DNA of 64,000 nt from Methylomonas subterranea (GCF_024505185.1 NZ_JANIBJ010000014.1:1-64000), one strand, 5' to 3'. Shown: positions 47,174 to 56,768, counted from the stretch's first letter. Notes: generated by a model from the letters alone, not told the origin. Numbers and translations: made by a program.

Positions 47174-48178
47174 ATGGCCTTGGTTTCATTACGACAAGTT
47201 TTGGATTATGCGGCGGAGCACGGTTTTGCCGTTCCGGCTTTCAATATCAGCAACATGGAACAGGTACAAGCCATCATGGCGGCGGCGGACGCCTGCGATA
47301 GCCCGGTGATCATGCAAGGTTCGGCCGGCGCCAATCGCTACGCCGGCGAGATTTTTTTACGCCATCTGATTCTGGCCGCCGTCGAACAATACCCCCATAT
47401 TCCGGTGGTCATGCACCGCGATCACGGACCCTCGCCGGAAATTTGCGCGCAAGCGATTCAAGCCGGCTTTAGCTCGGTGATGATGGACGGCTCCCTGCTG
47501 GAGGACATGAAAACCCCGGCTTCTTTCGAATATAACGTCGACGCCACCCGCGCGGTGGTGCGGATGGCGCATGCTTGCGGAGTTTCCGTTGAAGGCGAAA
47601 TAGGCTGCCTGGGCGCATTGGCCGGCGAACAAGATCATCAGCGTTTGTTGACCGATCCCGATGAAGCGGTGGCGTTTGTCGAACAGACCGGCGTCGATGC
47701 CCTGGCCGTCGCCATCGGCACCAGCCATGGCGCCTATAAATTCAGCAAGCCACCCACCGGCGAGGTTTTGGTGATCGACCGTCTAAAAGCCTTGCAACAG
47801 CGCCTGCCGAATATGCACTTCGTGATGCACGGTTCCAGTTCGATACCGCCAGAGTGGCTGGAAATCATCAACGCATACGGCGGCGCCATCCCGGAGACCT
47901 ATGGGGTACCGCTGGCCGAAATCGTCGAGGGGATCCGATACGGTGTCCGCAAGGTCAATATAGACACCGATTTGCGCATGGCTTCGACCGGCGCCATGCG
48001 CCGCTTTTTGGCGCAACCTGAAAATGCAACCGAATTGGACGCCCGAAAAACCTATCAAGCCGCCAGGGACGCCATGCGGGCGCTTTGCCAGTCGCGTTAT
48101 GAAGCCTTCGGCAGTGCCGGGCACGCGGACAAAATCAAGGCCATCCCGCTTGGCGAAATGGCCAAACGCTATCGCTAG
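47174..48178 (+). CDS. fba: Class II fructose-bisphosphate aldolase
   Basis: Zinc-dependent aldolase that interconverts fructose 1,6-bisphosphate with dihydroxyacetone phosphate and glyceraldehyde 3-phosphate, serving the ribulose monophosphate pathway and gluconeogenesis in a methanotroph. The 334-residue length fits the shorter class II group. Readable motifs are [11 protein letters not shown], the metal region [47 protein letters not shown] and [11 protein letters not shown]. The ATG at 47174 ([13 protein letters not shown]) has GGGAG eight bases upstream and matches family N-termini. Confidence 0.94.
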   Translation: MALVSLRQVLDYAAEHGFAVPAFNISNMEQVQAIMAAADACDSPVIMQGSAGANRYAGEIFLRHLILAAVEQYPHIPVVMHRDHGPSPEICAQAIQAGFSSVMMDGSLLEDMKTPASFEYNVDATRAVVRMAHACGVSVEGEIGCLGALAGEQDHQRLLTDPDEAVAFVEQTGVDALAVAIGTSHGAYKFSKPPTGEVLVIDRLKALQQRLPNMHFVMHGSSSIPPEWLEIINAYGGAIPETYGVPLAEIVEGIRYGVRKVNIDTDLRMASTGAMRRFLAQPENATELDARKTYQAARDAMRALCQSRYEAFGSAGHADKIKAIPLGEMAKRYR

Positions 48179-48245
48179 CCTATCGATGCCGCAATGCCTA
48201 TCATCGCTCCCAACGCCGGCACGAACGGGGGCGGGGAGTCCGCGC

Positions 48246-49412
48246 TTAATGCCCTTCTTCGCCCTCATCCTCGTTTTTGCTGATTTCTTCCAGGGCCAGG
48301 CTGTCCAGCATGCGTTTGCCGTTGTCCGCCTTGGGCGCCGTTGCCGAACCCAGCCCTTCGCTGAGATTGATCTTCAATTTTAAATTGTTGGGCGAATCCG
48401 AATTTCGCAAAGCCTCTTCCAGCGAAATCACGCCGCTTTTGTACAACTTCATCAAGTGACTGTCGAAGGTCTGCATGCCGATGTTTTCGGATTTTTCCAT
48501 GGCCTCCTTGATGGCGTGTACCTCGCCCTTGTGTATCAAATCGCTGACCAGCTTGCTGCCGAGCAAAATTTCTATCGCCGCCACCCGCTTGCCGTCCACC
48601 GTCGGCACCAGACGTTGCGAAACGAAGGCCTGCAAATTCAGCGACAAATCCAGTAATAATTGCCCGCGCCGCTCTTCCGGGAAAAAATTGATGATCCGGT
48701 CCAAGGCTTGGTTGGCGTTATTGGCATGTAGCGTGGATAGGCACAAGTGGCCGGTCTCGGCAAAGGCCAGCGCGTGTTCCATGGTCTCCTGGCTGCGGAT
48801 TTCGCCGATCAGGATCACGTCCGGCGCCTGTCTCAGGGTGTTTTTCAACGCGTCTTCGTAGCTCAAGGTATCCACCCCTACTTCGCGTTGATTGACCAGG
48901 GATTTTTTATGCGGATGCACGAACTCAATGGGATCTTCGATAGTGATGATATGTCCGGACGAGTTGCTGTTACGATGATCGATCAAGGCCGCCAAGGAGG
49001 TGGATTTTCCCGAACCCGTGCCACCGACAAATAAAATCAGCCCGCGTTTTTCCATGATTTTGTCTTTCAGGATTTGCGGCAGGCCCAGGCTGTCGGCATT
49101 GGGGATGTCGACCTTGATATTGCGGATCACCAGCGCGTGGCTGTTGCGCTGCCGGAAAATATTCACCCGGAAACGACCTATGCCGGGTTCGGCTATGGCC
49201 AGATTCATCTCCGGCACATGCTCGAAGGCGGCGCGCTGGTCGGCGTCCATGATGCTGTCGGCTATTTCCTTCAGGCGCTCATTCGTCAGCTTGACATTCT
49301 CTATGGGTTTCAAGGCACCGTGAAATTTCGCCGCCGGCGGCGCCCCCACGGTCAAATAAAGATCCGAGCCGTCGTGTTGTACCAATACCTTCAAATAGTC
49401 TTTAAATTCCAT
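48246..49412 (-). CDS. pilU: Type IV pilus retraction ATPase PilU
   Basis: A cytoplasmic hexameric ATPase that helps PilT retract type IV pili. The 388 residues have an N-terminal PAS-like domain (about 1-105), Walker A GGTGSGKST at 130-138, the Asp box ITIEDPIEFVH, Walker B DVILIGEIRS and the His box LSTLHANNA. The length and the C-terminal extension beyond residue 345, rich in charge, fit PilU better than PilT (about 345 aa). PilT itself is not adjacent; the pilus assembly genes pilB, pilC and pilD lie further along in the window. Confidence 0.88.
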   Translation of the reverse strand: MEFKDYLKVLVQHDGSDLYLTVGAPPAAKFHGALKPIENVKLTNERLKEIADSIMDADQRAAFEHVPEMNLAIAEPGIGRFRVNIFRQRNSHALVIRNIKVDIPNADSLGLPQILKDKIMEKRGLILFVGGTGSGKSTSLAALIDHRNSNSSGHIITIEDPIEFVHPHKKSLVNQREVGVDTLSYEDALKNTLRQAPDVILIGEIRSQETMEHALAFAETGHLCLSTLHANNANQALDRIINFFPEERRGQLLLDLSLNLQAFVSQRLVPTVDGKRVAAIEILLGSKLVSDLIHKGEVHAIKEAMEKSENIGMQTFDSHLMKLYKSGVISLEEALRNSDSPNNLKLKINLSEGLGSATAPKADNGKRMLDSLALEEISKNEDEGEEGH

Positions 49413-49501
49413 TGCCTTGCCACGGTAATCGTTAAAATCGGCTTTAAGTGTAGAGTAATACCCGCTTAAGTGAAGCCGGAAACAGTGTCTCGGCTATCGC
49501 G

Positions 49502-49507
49502 TATAAT
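49502..49507 (+). promoter_or_regulatory. Candidate -10 box for the PP-loop/tusA operon
   Basis: A perfect TATAAT lies 35 bases before the start codon at 49543 in the pilU-divergent gap. The -35 region is weak. CGGGT and ACCCG (49511-49530) could form a small hairpin in the leader. Confidence 0.4.
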
Positions 49508-49542
49508 GGCGGGTTTTTCAAAATACCCGTAGTAGTGCAGTC

Positions 49543-50586
49543 ATGAATCAACAACGAAAAGCCGTGGCGCTGATTTCCGGCGGCCTGGACTCCATGCTGG
49601 CCACCCAGGCCATCCTGGATCAGGGCATACACGTCGAAGGCATCAATTTTTTTACCGGCTTCTGCGTGGAAGGCCACACTCACGCCATTCGCAAGCAGGA
49701 TGCGGATAAACCCAAGCGCAACAACTCCCTGTGGGTTGCCGAGCAACTCGGCATTAAGTTGCACATCATCGATGTGATCGAAGAATACAAGCAGGTGCTA
49801 TTGAACCCCAAGCACGGTTATGGCGCCAACATGAATCCTTGCCTGGACTGCAAGATCTTCATGGTCAACAAAGCCAAACAATGGATGGCGGAAAACGGTT
49901 TCGACTTCATCATTACCGGCGAAGTGGTCGGCCAGCGGCCGATGTCGCAGCGCAAGCAAACCATGCCCATCGTCGCCGCGGAATCGGGCGCCGACGATTT
50001 GCTGGTGCGCCCCTTGTCGGCGCAAAATTTGCCGGCCACGCTGCCGGAACGGGAAGGCTGGATCAACCGGGAAAAAATGTTCGGCTTCAGCGGCCGCTCC
50101 CGCAAACCGCAAATGGCCCTGGCCAAGCAATTCGGTTTTACCGATTACGCCCAGCCGGCCGGCGGCTGTTGCTTTTTAACCGACGCCGCCTATTCGAACA
50201 AACTGGTCGATTTGTGGAAAGCGCGCGGCAACCGCGAATACGAACTGGACGACGTGATGCTGTTGAAAGTCGGCCGCCACATCCGCCCCAAGCCGAACTT
50301 CAAGCTTATCGTTGCCCGCGAAGACGGCGAATCCCGCTTCATGAGCGGTTATAAAAAAGACTTTATGAGCATGAACTGCGCCAGCCACCGCGGCCCGCTG
50401 GTTTTGATCGACGGCGCGCCGACCGAAGAGGACCTGTATCTGGCCGGCCAGATTACCGCCCGTTACGGCCAGGGCCGCGATGCGGCAACGGTGGACGTGA
50501 CCATTCGCGGCCGGGATGGCGAAGAACACAACATCCAGGTCATTCCCCTGCCGGCGGAACATATCCCCGAAGAGTGGTTCGTATGA
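49543..50586 (+). CDS. PP-loop ATPase, predicted RNA thiolation enzyme
   Basis: A 347-residue protein usually labelled tRNA (5-methylaminomethyl-2-thiouridylate) methyltransferase-like. The N-terminal adenylating PP-loop reads SGGLDS at 12-17, as in MnmA/ThiI-type thiouridylases. Cysteines that could carry sulfur or bind a cluster are C100 and C103 (NPCLDC) and C209-C210 (GGCC). The C-terminal part (about 230-345, with LLKVGRHIRPKPNFKLIVARE) resembles the NFACT-R/DUF814 RNA-associated domain by my reading, which needs a profile search. The stop overlaps the start of a TusA-like gene (ATGA), so sulfur is probably delivered by that protein. It is too different from MnmA to be its replacement; the target RNA is unknown. 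Confidence 0.8.
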   Translation: MNQQRKAVALISGGLDSMLATQAILDQGIHVEGINFFTGFCVEGHTHAIRKQDADKPKRNNSLWVAEQLGIKLHIIDVIEEYKQVLLNPKHGYGANMNPCLDCKIFMVNKAKQWMAENGFDFIITGEVVGQRPMSQRKQTMPIVAAESGADDLLVRPLSAQNLPATLPEREGWINREKMFGFSGRSRKPQMALAKQFGFTDYAQPAGGCCFLTDAAYSNKLVDLWKARGNREYELDDVMLLKVGRHIRPKPNFKLIVAREDGESRFMSGYKKDFMSMNCASHRGPLVLIDGAPTEEDLYLAGQITARYGQGRDAATVDVTIRGRDGEEHNIQVIPLPAEHIPEEWFV

Positions 50587-50807
50587 ACCGGCAAACCTTG
50601 AACGCCCGCCGCTTGTTGTGCCCGCTGCCGGTTATCCGCACCCAAGACAAAGTCAAAACCCTGCAAAGCGGCGACATTTTGACTGTCGAGTGCACAGACC
50701 CCGGCGTGATGCAGGATATACCGGCCTGGTGCCGCATCAACGGCCACAAGGTGCTGGAAACCCGGGCCGATAACGGCGAATATATAATCGTTTTGGAAGT
50801 GGTTTAA
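50583..50807 (+). CDS. TusA-like sulfur carrier protein
   Basis: A 74-residue protein of the TusA/SirA/YedF family that carries sulfur as a persulfide. The conserved Cys-Pro is C13-P14 (NARRLLCPLPVIRTQ), and the short two-layer fold ends with the usual hydrophobic strand (EYIIVLEVV). The ATG at 50583 overlaps the stop of the PP-loop gene by four bases, which argues for a dedicated pair. The alternative start three codons upstream lies inside the PP-loop gene. argJ follows after 20 bases. Confidence 0.9.
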   Translation: MNRQTLNARRLLCPLPVIRTQDKVKTLQSGDILTVECTDPGVMQDIPAWCRINGHKVLETRADNGEYIIVLEVV

Positions 50808-50827
50808 TTTTTTCGACAGGTAAGGGC

Positions 50828-52042
50828 ATGGCAGTAGGACAATGTGATTTCCCCACGATGCACCCGGTTAAGGGCATCAAACTCGGCACCTGCAACGCGG
50901 GCATCAAACAAAACGTACGCGATGATGTGCTGGTTATCGAAATGGCCGAAACCGGCAGCTGCGCGGCGGTGTTCACCCAAAACGCCTTTTGCGCCGCTCC
51001 GGTCTTGATCGCTCGCGAACATCTGGCGCAAGAGCCGCGCTGGCTGTTGATCAACTCCGGCAACGCCAATGCCGGCACCGGCAAACAAGGCCTGCAGGAT
51101 GCCTTTGCCAGCTGCGCCGCGCTGGCCGGCGAAGTGGATGGCATTGCCCAGCAGGTATTGCCGTTTTCCACCGGCGTGATCGGCGAACCCTTGCCGGTCG
51201 CCAAACTCACCGCCGCCCTGCCCGCCGCCGTGGCGAATTTGCACGAAGATCATTGGGACCGGGCGGCCCGCGCCATCATGACCACCGACACCTTCGCCAA
51301 GGGCGCGTCGACCGTCATCGATATCGCCGGCCGGCCGGTCACCATTACCGGTATTTCCAAGGGGGCCGGCATGATTCAGCCCAACATGGCCACCATGCTG
51401 GGCTTTATCGCCACCGACGCCAACATCGAACAAGACTTGCTGCAAACCTGTTTGTCGCGCGCGGCAGAACTGTCTTTCAACCGCATCACGGTAGACGGCG
51501 ACACCTCCACCAACGATGCTTGCGTGTTGTTGGCCAGCGGCCGCGGCGATGCGCCGGAAATCACGGCGGACAGCCCCGAATACGCCGTTTTCGCGGCAGC
51601 GGTGACCCGCGTCTGCAAGCGCTTGGCCGAATTGATCGTCCGCGACGGCGAAGGCGCCACCAAATTGATCCGGATCGTGGTGGAACAAGCCTTGGATAAC
51701 GCGGAAGCCACGCGGGTGGCCAAAACCATCGCTCATTCGCCGCTGGTGAAAACCGCCTTTTTCGCCAGCGACCCGAACTGGGGCCGCATCCTGGCGGCGG
51801 TGGGCAGGGCCGGCCTAACCGACATGGCATTGGATAAAGTCGAAATTTATCTGGGCACCGTCTGCATCGTCGAAAATGGCGCCCGCTCGCCCGCTTATAC
51901 CGAGCAGGACGGACAACGCGTGATGGACCAGGCCGAAATCACCGTGACGGTGCGCTTGGGCCGGGGCAACGCGCATGAAGAAGTGCTGACCTGCGACTTT
52001 TCCTACGATTACGTGCGCATCAATGCCGAATATCGTACCTGA
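50828..52042 (+). CDS. argJ: Glutamate N-acetyltransferase / amino-acid acetyltransferase
   Basis: Transfers the acetyl group from N-acetylornithine to glutamate in the cyclic arginine pathway and may also use acetyl-CoA. The 404-residue precursor cleaves itself before a Thr nucleophile; T189 in PNMATMLGF is the expected residue. Other family blocks are INSGNANAGTG, STGVIGEPLP, MTTDTFAKGAS and the C-terminal SDPNWGRILAAVGRAG. The gene is followed with no gap by the Nudix-ThiE fusion gene, an order common in gammaproteobacteria. Confidence 0.95.
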   Translation: MAVGQCDFPTMHPVKGIKLGTCNAGIKQNVRDDVLVIEMAETGSCAAVFTQNAFCAAPVLIAREHLAQEPRWLLINSGNANAGTGKQGLQDAFASCAALAGEVDGIAQQVLPFSTGVIGEPLPVAKLTAALPAAVANLHEDHWDRAARAIMTTDTFAKGASTVIDIAGRPVTITGISKGAGMIQPNMATMLGFIATDANIEQDLLQTCLSRAAELSFNRITVDGDTSTNDACVLLASGRGDAPEITADSPEYAVFAAAVTRVCKRLAELIVRDGEGATKLIRIVVEQALDNAEATRVAKTIAHSPLVKTAFFASDPNWGRILAAVGRAGLTDMALDKVEIYLGTVCIVENGARSPAYTEQDGQRVMDQAEITVTVRLGRGNAHEEVLTCDFSYDYVRINAEYRT

Positions 52043-52978
52043 ATGAGCGCGACCCCGGCCGTACATGTCGCCGTTGGCGTGATTCGCGACGGCGACGGCA
52101 ATATTTTGCTGACCCGGCGCGCCAGACACGCCCATCAGGGCGGCTTGTGGGAATTTCCCGGCGGCAAGCTGGAAGCGGATGAAAGCGTGGCGCAAGCCCT
52201 GCGGCGCGAGCTGCGGGAAGAAGTGGGTATCACGGTAAAAAACGCCCATCCGCTGATCAAAATCAATCACCGCTACCCGGAGCTGCGGGTGCTGCTGGAT
52301 GTCTGGCAGGTAACCGATTTCTCCGGCACGGCCGATGCGCGCGAAGGCCAGGCCATGCGCTGGGTTGCGCCGCAACGCTTGAGCGCTTACACATTTCCCG
52401 CCGCCAATTTGCCCATCATTACCGCCGCTCGCCTGCCCGACCGCTACGCCATTCTGGAAGGGCAAAACGCCGAGCAGGTGCTGAGCAACCTGGAACGCAT
52501 CGTCGACAAACAAATTCAGTTGCTGCAATTGCGGCTTAAAACGCTGCCCACGGCGGCGGTATCCGCGGTTTGCGAGGCCGTCCTGGAAAAATGCCAACGG
52601 CGCGGCATACGGGTGTTGTTGAACTCCGATCTGGCCTTGAGCCATCGGAACGCCGACGGCATCCATCTCAGCAGCCGGGCCTTGCTGGCTTGTCGGTCCA
52701 GACCGCCACATTATCAGTGGGTGGCGGCCTCCTGCCATAATCTGTCGGAATTGCGGCATGCCGAACAGATAGGCGCGGATTTTGCGGTATTGGCGCCGAT
52801 TTTACCGACCCCGACCCATCCCGGTGCCCGGACATTGGGATGGGAGGCCGCGGCAAACCTGATAACCCGGGTCAATCTGCCGGTATTTTTCCTGGGCGGC
52901 CTGGAACTGGCCGACATGGACAGAGCTCGGCATGCCGGCGCTCGGGGTATTGCCGGTATCAGCGCTTTTTTGACCTGA
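52043..52978 (+). CDS. Nudix hydrolase (MutT type) fused to a ThiE-like domain
   Basis: A 311-residue two-domain protein. The N-terminal Nudix domain (about 1-130) has a complete box at 41-63 (G41, E47, R55-E56, E59-E60, G62) and would clean oxidised nucleotides such as 8-oxo-dGTP. The C-terminal half (about 135-311) resembles thiamine phosphate synthase, with LLQLRLK, DGIHLSS and GGLELADMDRARHAGARGIAGI, but probably lacks full ThiE activity. This fusion is widespread in gammaproteobacteria beside argJ. The ATG directly follows the argJ stop. The role of the second domain is not known. Confidence 0.9.
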   Translation: MSATPAVHVAVGVIRDGDGNILLTRRARHAHQGGLWEFPGGKLEADESVAQALRRELREEVGITVKNAHPLIKINHRYPELRVLLDVWQVTDFSGTADAREGQAMRWVAPQRLSAYTFPAANLPIITAARLPDRYAILEGQNAEQVLSNLERIVDKQIQLLQLRLKTLPTAAVSAVCEAVLEKCQRRGIRVLLNSDLALSHRNADGIHLSSRALLACRSRPPHYQWVAASCHNLSELRHAEQIGADFAVLAPILPTPTHPGARTLGWEAAANLITRVNLPVFFLGGLELADMDRARHAGARGIAGISAFLT

Positions 52979-53044
52979 GGCACCTCGGTGCTTATAGCGG
53001 GTCCCGCCCCAATCATGAACCAGGGGATACGCTGGCTTGCGGGC

Positions 53045-53248
53045 TTATTCCTCGGGGCCGCGCCAATCGATATCGCTCTCCGGCGAAACCGGCTGGCCGG
53101 GAATTTTATGCGCCTCGGTGGCCCAGTCGCCCAAATCGATCAGTTTGCAGCGCTGGCTGCAAAACGGCTTGTAGGGCTGCTCGGCCGTCCAGGGCACCGG
53201 GGCTTTGCAAGTCGGGCAGGCGACAGTGGCGATGGCGCGTTCGCCCAT
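53045..53248 (-). CDS. yacG: DNA gyrase inhibitor YacG
   Basis: A 67-residue zinc protein that binds the GyrB C-terminal region and inhibits gyrase. The four zinc ligands are C11, C14, C30 and C34 (CPTC and CSQRC), followed by the typical [10 protein letters not shown] and an acidic tail. The ATG at 53248 shares its A with the zapD stop (TAATG); the longer frame to 53377 overlaps zapD and is rejected. The coaE-zapD-yacG order is conserved. Confidence 0.94.
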   Translation of the reverse strand: MGERAIATVACPTCKAPVPWTAEQPYKPFCSQRCKLIDLGDWATEAHKIPGQPVSPESDIDWRGPEE

Positions 53249-54018
53249 TACACCGCGCAACGCGACAAGGAGAAAGAAATATCCGCTGGCGTTTGAGTCG
53301 GCCGATTTTCGTCGCTCGACGGCATCATAAATCGGATACTGAAGCGGTGTTTGCCGCCGCTGATCTCGGCAAAACACCCCACCGACGCCGACACACCCAC
53401 CCTTAACAGTTGTACCGGATGGCTTTTATCCAGAGCCAGTTGAAAGAAACCGGCTTGGGCGATTTCCTGTTTCGGCGCGCTGCTTTGGCGGATGAAACCC
53501 AAAATCAGGTCGATGGCATTGCGGATGTCGGCAAACGGCTGTGTCCATTGTTGAAAATCCCTTTGCTGGTCGGCCCGGTCTTGCTCCAGCCAATAATGAA
53601 ACGCCGGCAAATCGAACGAGCAGGTACCGCCGGGAATCGTGCTGCGCTGCGAAATACTCTGAAACAACCCGCTTTCCATCACGCTGGCGCCGACTTTTCC
53701 GCTGGCGTTGTAAAGATTACGGCTGGCCTGGGTCAGCTCCGACAGTATCTCCTGTAATTTTTGCGTATCGACATCCTGGCTGCCGCTCAACATCCCCAGC
53801 ACTTTGGCGTGTCTATCCAACTCCTTGATCAATTCCGACTTCAAATCGGCGCGGCCGAATATGACCAATATATCCAGCAAGGTATCGACAGCCGCCCGCT
53901 TATCGAATACGGAATCTCCGGCCATGAAGTGGCTGAGCTGTTGAAATAATTGCTCCAGGCGCATAAACACCCGAATTCGTTCGTTAAGAGGGAATTCGTA
54001 GGTCGTTTGTCTGTTCAA
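53248..54018 (-). CDS. zapD: Cell division protein ZapD
   Basis: Cross-links FtsZ filaments and stabilises the Z ring. The 256-residue protein begins with the family pattern [21 protein letters not shown] and contains the helical N-terminal part and the C-terminal beta domain (around [12 protein letters not shown] and [28 protein letters not shown]-type segments). It overlaps coaE by four bases (ATGA) and yacG by one, so the three are translationally coupled. Confidence 0.94.
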   Translation of the reverse strand: MNRQTTYEFPLNERIRVFMRLEQLFQQLSHFMAGDSVFDKRAAVDTLLDILVIFGRADLKSELIKELDRHAKVLGMLSGSQDVDTQKLQEILSELTQASRNLYNASGKVGASVMESGLFQSISQRSTIPGGTCSFDLPAFHYWLEQDRADQQRDFQQWTQPFADIRNAIDLILGFIRQSSAPKQEIAQAGFFQLALDKSHPVQLLRVGVSASVGCFAEISGGKHRFSIRFMMPSSDENRPTQTPADISFSLSRCAV

Positions 54019-54626
54019 GCCGATGTCGTCCCAGCGGTGGCTAATAAAAGGTAGGAATTGTGCAGTCTTTTAACCTGTTCCGCAAGGCGATCTGCTGTCA
54101 CGGCATTGTCTATCACATCGTGTGCCAGCGCCAAACGTTGCCGGCGGCTGGCTTGGGCGGCGATGACCGCCATGGCCTGCTCTCGGCCCACCCCATCCCG
54201 GTCCATGACGCGTTGTATTTGCATCGACTCCGGACAATCGACCAGCAGCACCCTGTCCAGGATATAGTCATTTTGCGTTTCCACCAGCAAAGGAATCACC
54301 ACCAGACAGTAAATCGCCGTCAAGCCGGCAATTTGTGCAACCACTTCCTTGAAAATCAAGGGATGCATGATGGCGTCCAATTGCCGCTTTTGCCGAAGAT
54401 CGGAAAAAGCCAATTGCCTGAGCCTTGCCCGGTCGAGCGATCCGTCCGCCTTGATAATCTCCTTGCCGAAAACCTCCGCGAGCAGCGACAAGGCAGGCTG
54501 TCCGGGCTCCACCAACTGGCGGGCAATGACATCCGTATCTATGATCGGCACGTGCAAGCCGGCAAACAAGCGGCAGACGGTCGATTTTCCGCTGCCTATG
54601 CCGCCGGTCAACCCCACTCTCAGCAT
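54015..54626 (-). CDS. coaE: Dephospho-CoA kinase
   Basis: Phosphorylates the ribose of dephospho-CoA, the last step of coenzyme A synthesis. The 203-residue P-loop kinase has the Walker A GGIGSGKST at 8-16, DTDVIARQLVEPG after it, and the substrate region IMHPLIF and VVIPLLVE. It starts three bases after the pilD stop, as in many gammaproteobacteria where coaE follows the prepilin peptidase gene. Confidence 0.95.
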   Translation of the reverse strand: MLRVGLTGGIGSGKSTVCRLFAGLHVPIIDTDVIARQLVEPGQPALSLLAEVFGKEIIKADGSLDRARLRQLAFSDLRQKRQLDAIMHPLIFKEVVAQIAGLTAIYCLVVIPLLVETQNDYILDRVLLVDCPESMQIQRVMDRDGVGREQAMAVIAAQASRRQRLALAHDVIDNAVTADRLAEQVKRLHNSYLLLATAGTTSA

Positions 54627-54629
54627 TGG

Positions 54630-55496
54630 CTAAAACCCGGCGAAACTCAGGTACAGGCGGTTTAAATCGCTGCCCCAAATCAACGCCAGCCAACCGGCCG
54701 CGGCCAGATAGGGGCCAAACGGGATTGGCTTTGCGGCGTCGCGACGTCCGAACATGACCATGGCAATACCAACGACGGCGCCCACCAAAGAGGACAGGAT
54801 GATGATCAAGGGCAAATACTGCCAGCCCAACCAAGCGCCCAGCATGGCTAAAAGCTTAAAATCGCCAAAACCCATGCCTTCCTTGCCGGTCAACAATTTA
54901 AACAGATGGTAAACGCTCCAAAGACTCAAATACCCGGCGGCGGCGCCGATAATACTGGCATGCGCGTCGGTATAAATTGAAAACAGGCTCAACAGCAAAC
55001 CCAACCACAATACCGGCAAGGTGATCGAATCCGGCAACAGTTGATGGTCTATGTCGATGAAACTCAGCACGATCAGGCTCCAGGTCAACACCAATCCGAA
55101 TAGCATGGGCAGTCCATAGCCGAAATGCCAAGCCACCAACGCCGAGCATAGGCCGGTAAAGGCTTCAATCAGCGGGTAACGTGGAGAAATGGGCGCGGAA
55201 CAATGGCCGCACTTGCCGCGTAACCAGACGTAACTGAATACCGGTATATTTTGATAGGGCTTGATCTCGGTTTTGCAGGCCGGACAGCGGGACGCCGGCC
55301 ACATCAAATCAAACCGCTCGCCCTTGGGCTCGGCAGGCATTTGTAAATATTCCAGACAATCCCGCCGCCAACCCGATTGCATCATGCCGGGCAGGCGATA
55401 AATCACCACATTCAGAAAACTGCCGACCATCAGACCGACAACCAGCACAAGGCCGATCAATAGCGACGGGGATTGTTGCAAGCTTGTCAAAAACAT
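54630..55496 (-). CDS. pilD: Type IV prepilin peptidase / N-methyltransferase
   Basis: Cleaves the leader of type IV prepilins and methylates the new N-terminus. The 288-residue inner-membrane protein has about eight helices. The cytoplasmic methyltransferase loop has two CxxC pairs (CPAC and CGHC). The two catalytic aspartates lie in DIDHQLLPD and GFGDFKLLA. It follows pilC by 48 bases in a pilB-pilC-pilD group. Confidence 0.95.
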   Translation of the reverse strand: MFLTSLQQSPSLLIGLVLVVGLMVGSFLNVVIYRLPGMMQSGWRRDCLEYLQMPAEPKGERFDLMWPASRCPACKTEIKPYQNIPVFSYVWLRGKCGHCSAPISPRYPLIEAFTGLCSALVAWHFGYGLPMLFGLVLTWSLIVLSFIDIDHQLLPDSITLPVLWLGLLLSLFSIYTDAHASIIGAAAGYLSLWSVYHLFKLLTGKEGMGFGDFKLLAMLGAWLGWQYLPLIIILSSLVGAVVGIAMVMFGRRDAAKPIPFGPYLAAAGWLALIWGSDLNRLYLSFAGF

Positions 55497-55544
55497 ACGC
55501 TACCAAGCAAAAAAGGGGGCATGAGCCGCGACCAAGGCAATCGA

Positions 55545-56765
55545 TTAGCCGACCGCGGCGCCGAGTTTAAAGATGGGCAGGTACATCGCCACGATCAAGC
55601 CGCCCACCAGTATCCCCAACACCGCCATGATGATGGGTTCCATCAGGCTGCTGAGATTATCGACCAGGTTGTCTACCTCTTCTTCGAAAAAATCGGCGAC
55701 TTTGTCCAGCATGCTGTCGATGGAACCCGATTCTTCGCCGATAGCCACCATTTGCACCACCATGTTGGGAAACAAACCGGTCTGTATCATCGAAAACTGC
55801 AGTTGCTGGCCGGTGGAAACGTCATCGCGCATTTTCATCACCCCGTCGTAAAACAGGATGTTGCCGCAAGCCCCCGCCACGGACACCAGCGCCTCAACCA
55901 GCGGCACGCCGGCGGCCGACATGGTGGAGAGGGTGCGGGCAAAACGGGCAATGGCCGATTTCTCCAAAATCATGCCGACAACCGGAATTTTCAATAAGGC
56001 CCGGTCAAGAAAATGATTGAAGGGTCGAGAGCGTTTTTTGAAATAACTGAAGGTATAGCCGACACCGCCGATCACGCCGACCACGGCCCACCACCATTCC
56101 TGTACCCATTCCGACAAACCAATGACGAACTTGGTGAAAGCCGGCAAGTCGGCGCCGAAACTTTTAAATAAATCCTCAAACACCGGCACCACGAAGATCA
56201 GCAAAATCGCCGTGACAATGAAAGCCACCACCAAAACCGCGATCGGGTAAGTCAGGGCTTTTTTGACCTTTTTCCGAATGGATTCGGTTTTTTCCTTGTA
56301 GGTGGCAATTTTGTCCAGCAAACCTTCCAGCACCCCGGCCTGCTCGCCGGCGTGGACCAGATTGCAGAATAAGTCATCGAAATAAAGCGGTCGCTTGCCC
56401 ATGGCTTGGGCCAGGGTATCGCCGCCCTCGATATCGGCTTTGATCCCCAGCAGCAATTCCGACATGCTGGCATTGTCGTGGCCCTTGCCTATGATGTCGA
56501 AGGATTGCACCAAAGGTACGCCCGCCTCCAGCATGGTGGCCAACTGTCTGGCGAACACGGCAATATCGCCGGTGGTGATCTTTTGTACTTTATTCCCGAA
56601 CAAGGGCTTGGGCTTGGGTTTTATTTTTACCACCCTGATCCCCATTTTCCGCAACTCGGAACGGGCGATGGCCTCGCTTTTGGCGCTGATCAAGCCGCCG
56701 GCTTTTTTACTGTGCTTATCGAGACCTTCCCAAAGAAAGTCGATTTGGTCTGTTTGTTTAGCCAT
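55545..56765 (-). CDS. pilC: Type IV pilus inner membrane platform protein
   Basis: The platform that links the PilB and PilT/PilU motors to the growing pilus. The 406 residues contain two GspF repeats (about 70-195 and 275-395), each with a helical cytoplasmic bundle, and three membrane helices near 175, 220 and 380. The first repeat contains FARQLATMLEAGVPL and the second FARTLSTMSAAGVPLVEAL, the usual repeat signatures. It starts three bases after pilB. Confidence 0.95.
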   Translation of the reverse strand: MAKQTDQIDFLWEGLDKHSKKAGGLISAKSEAIARSELRKMGIRVVKIKPKPKPLFGNKVQKITTGDIAVFARQLATMLEAGVPLVQSFDIIGKGHDNASMSELLLGIKADIEGGDTLAQAMGKRPLYFDDLFCNLVHAGEQAGVLEGLLDKIATYKEKTESIRKKVKKALTYPIAVLVVAFIVTAILLIFVVPVFEDLFKSFGADLPAFTKFVIGLSEWVQEWWWAVVGVIGGVGYTFSYFKKRSRPFNHFLDRALLKIPVVGMILEKSAIARFARTLSTMSAAGVPLVEALVSVAGACGNILFYDGVMKMRDDVSTGQQLQFSMIQTGLFPNMVVQMVAIGEESGSIDSMLDKVADFFEEEVDNLVDNLSSLMEPIIMAVLGILVGGLIVAMYLPIFKLGAAVG

Positions 56766-56768
56766 GCT

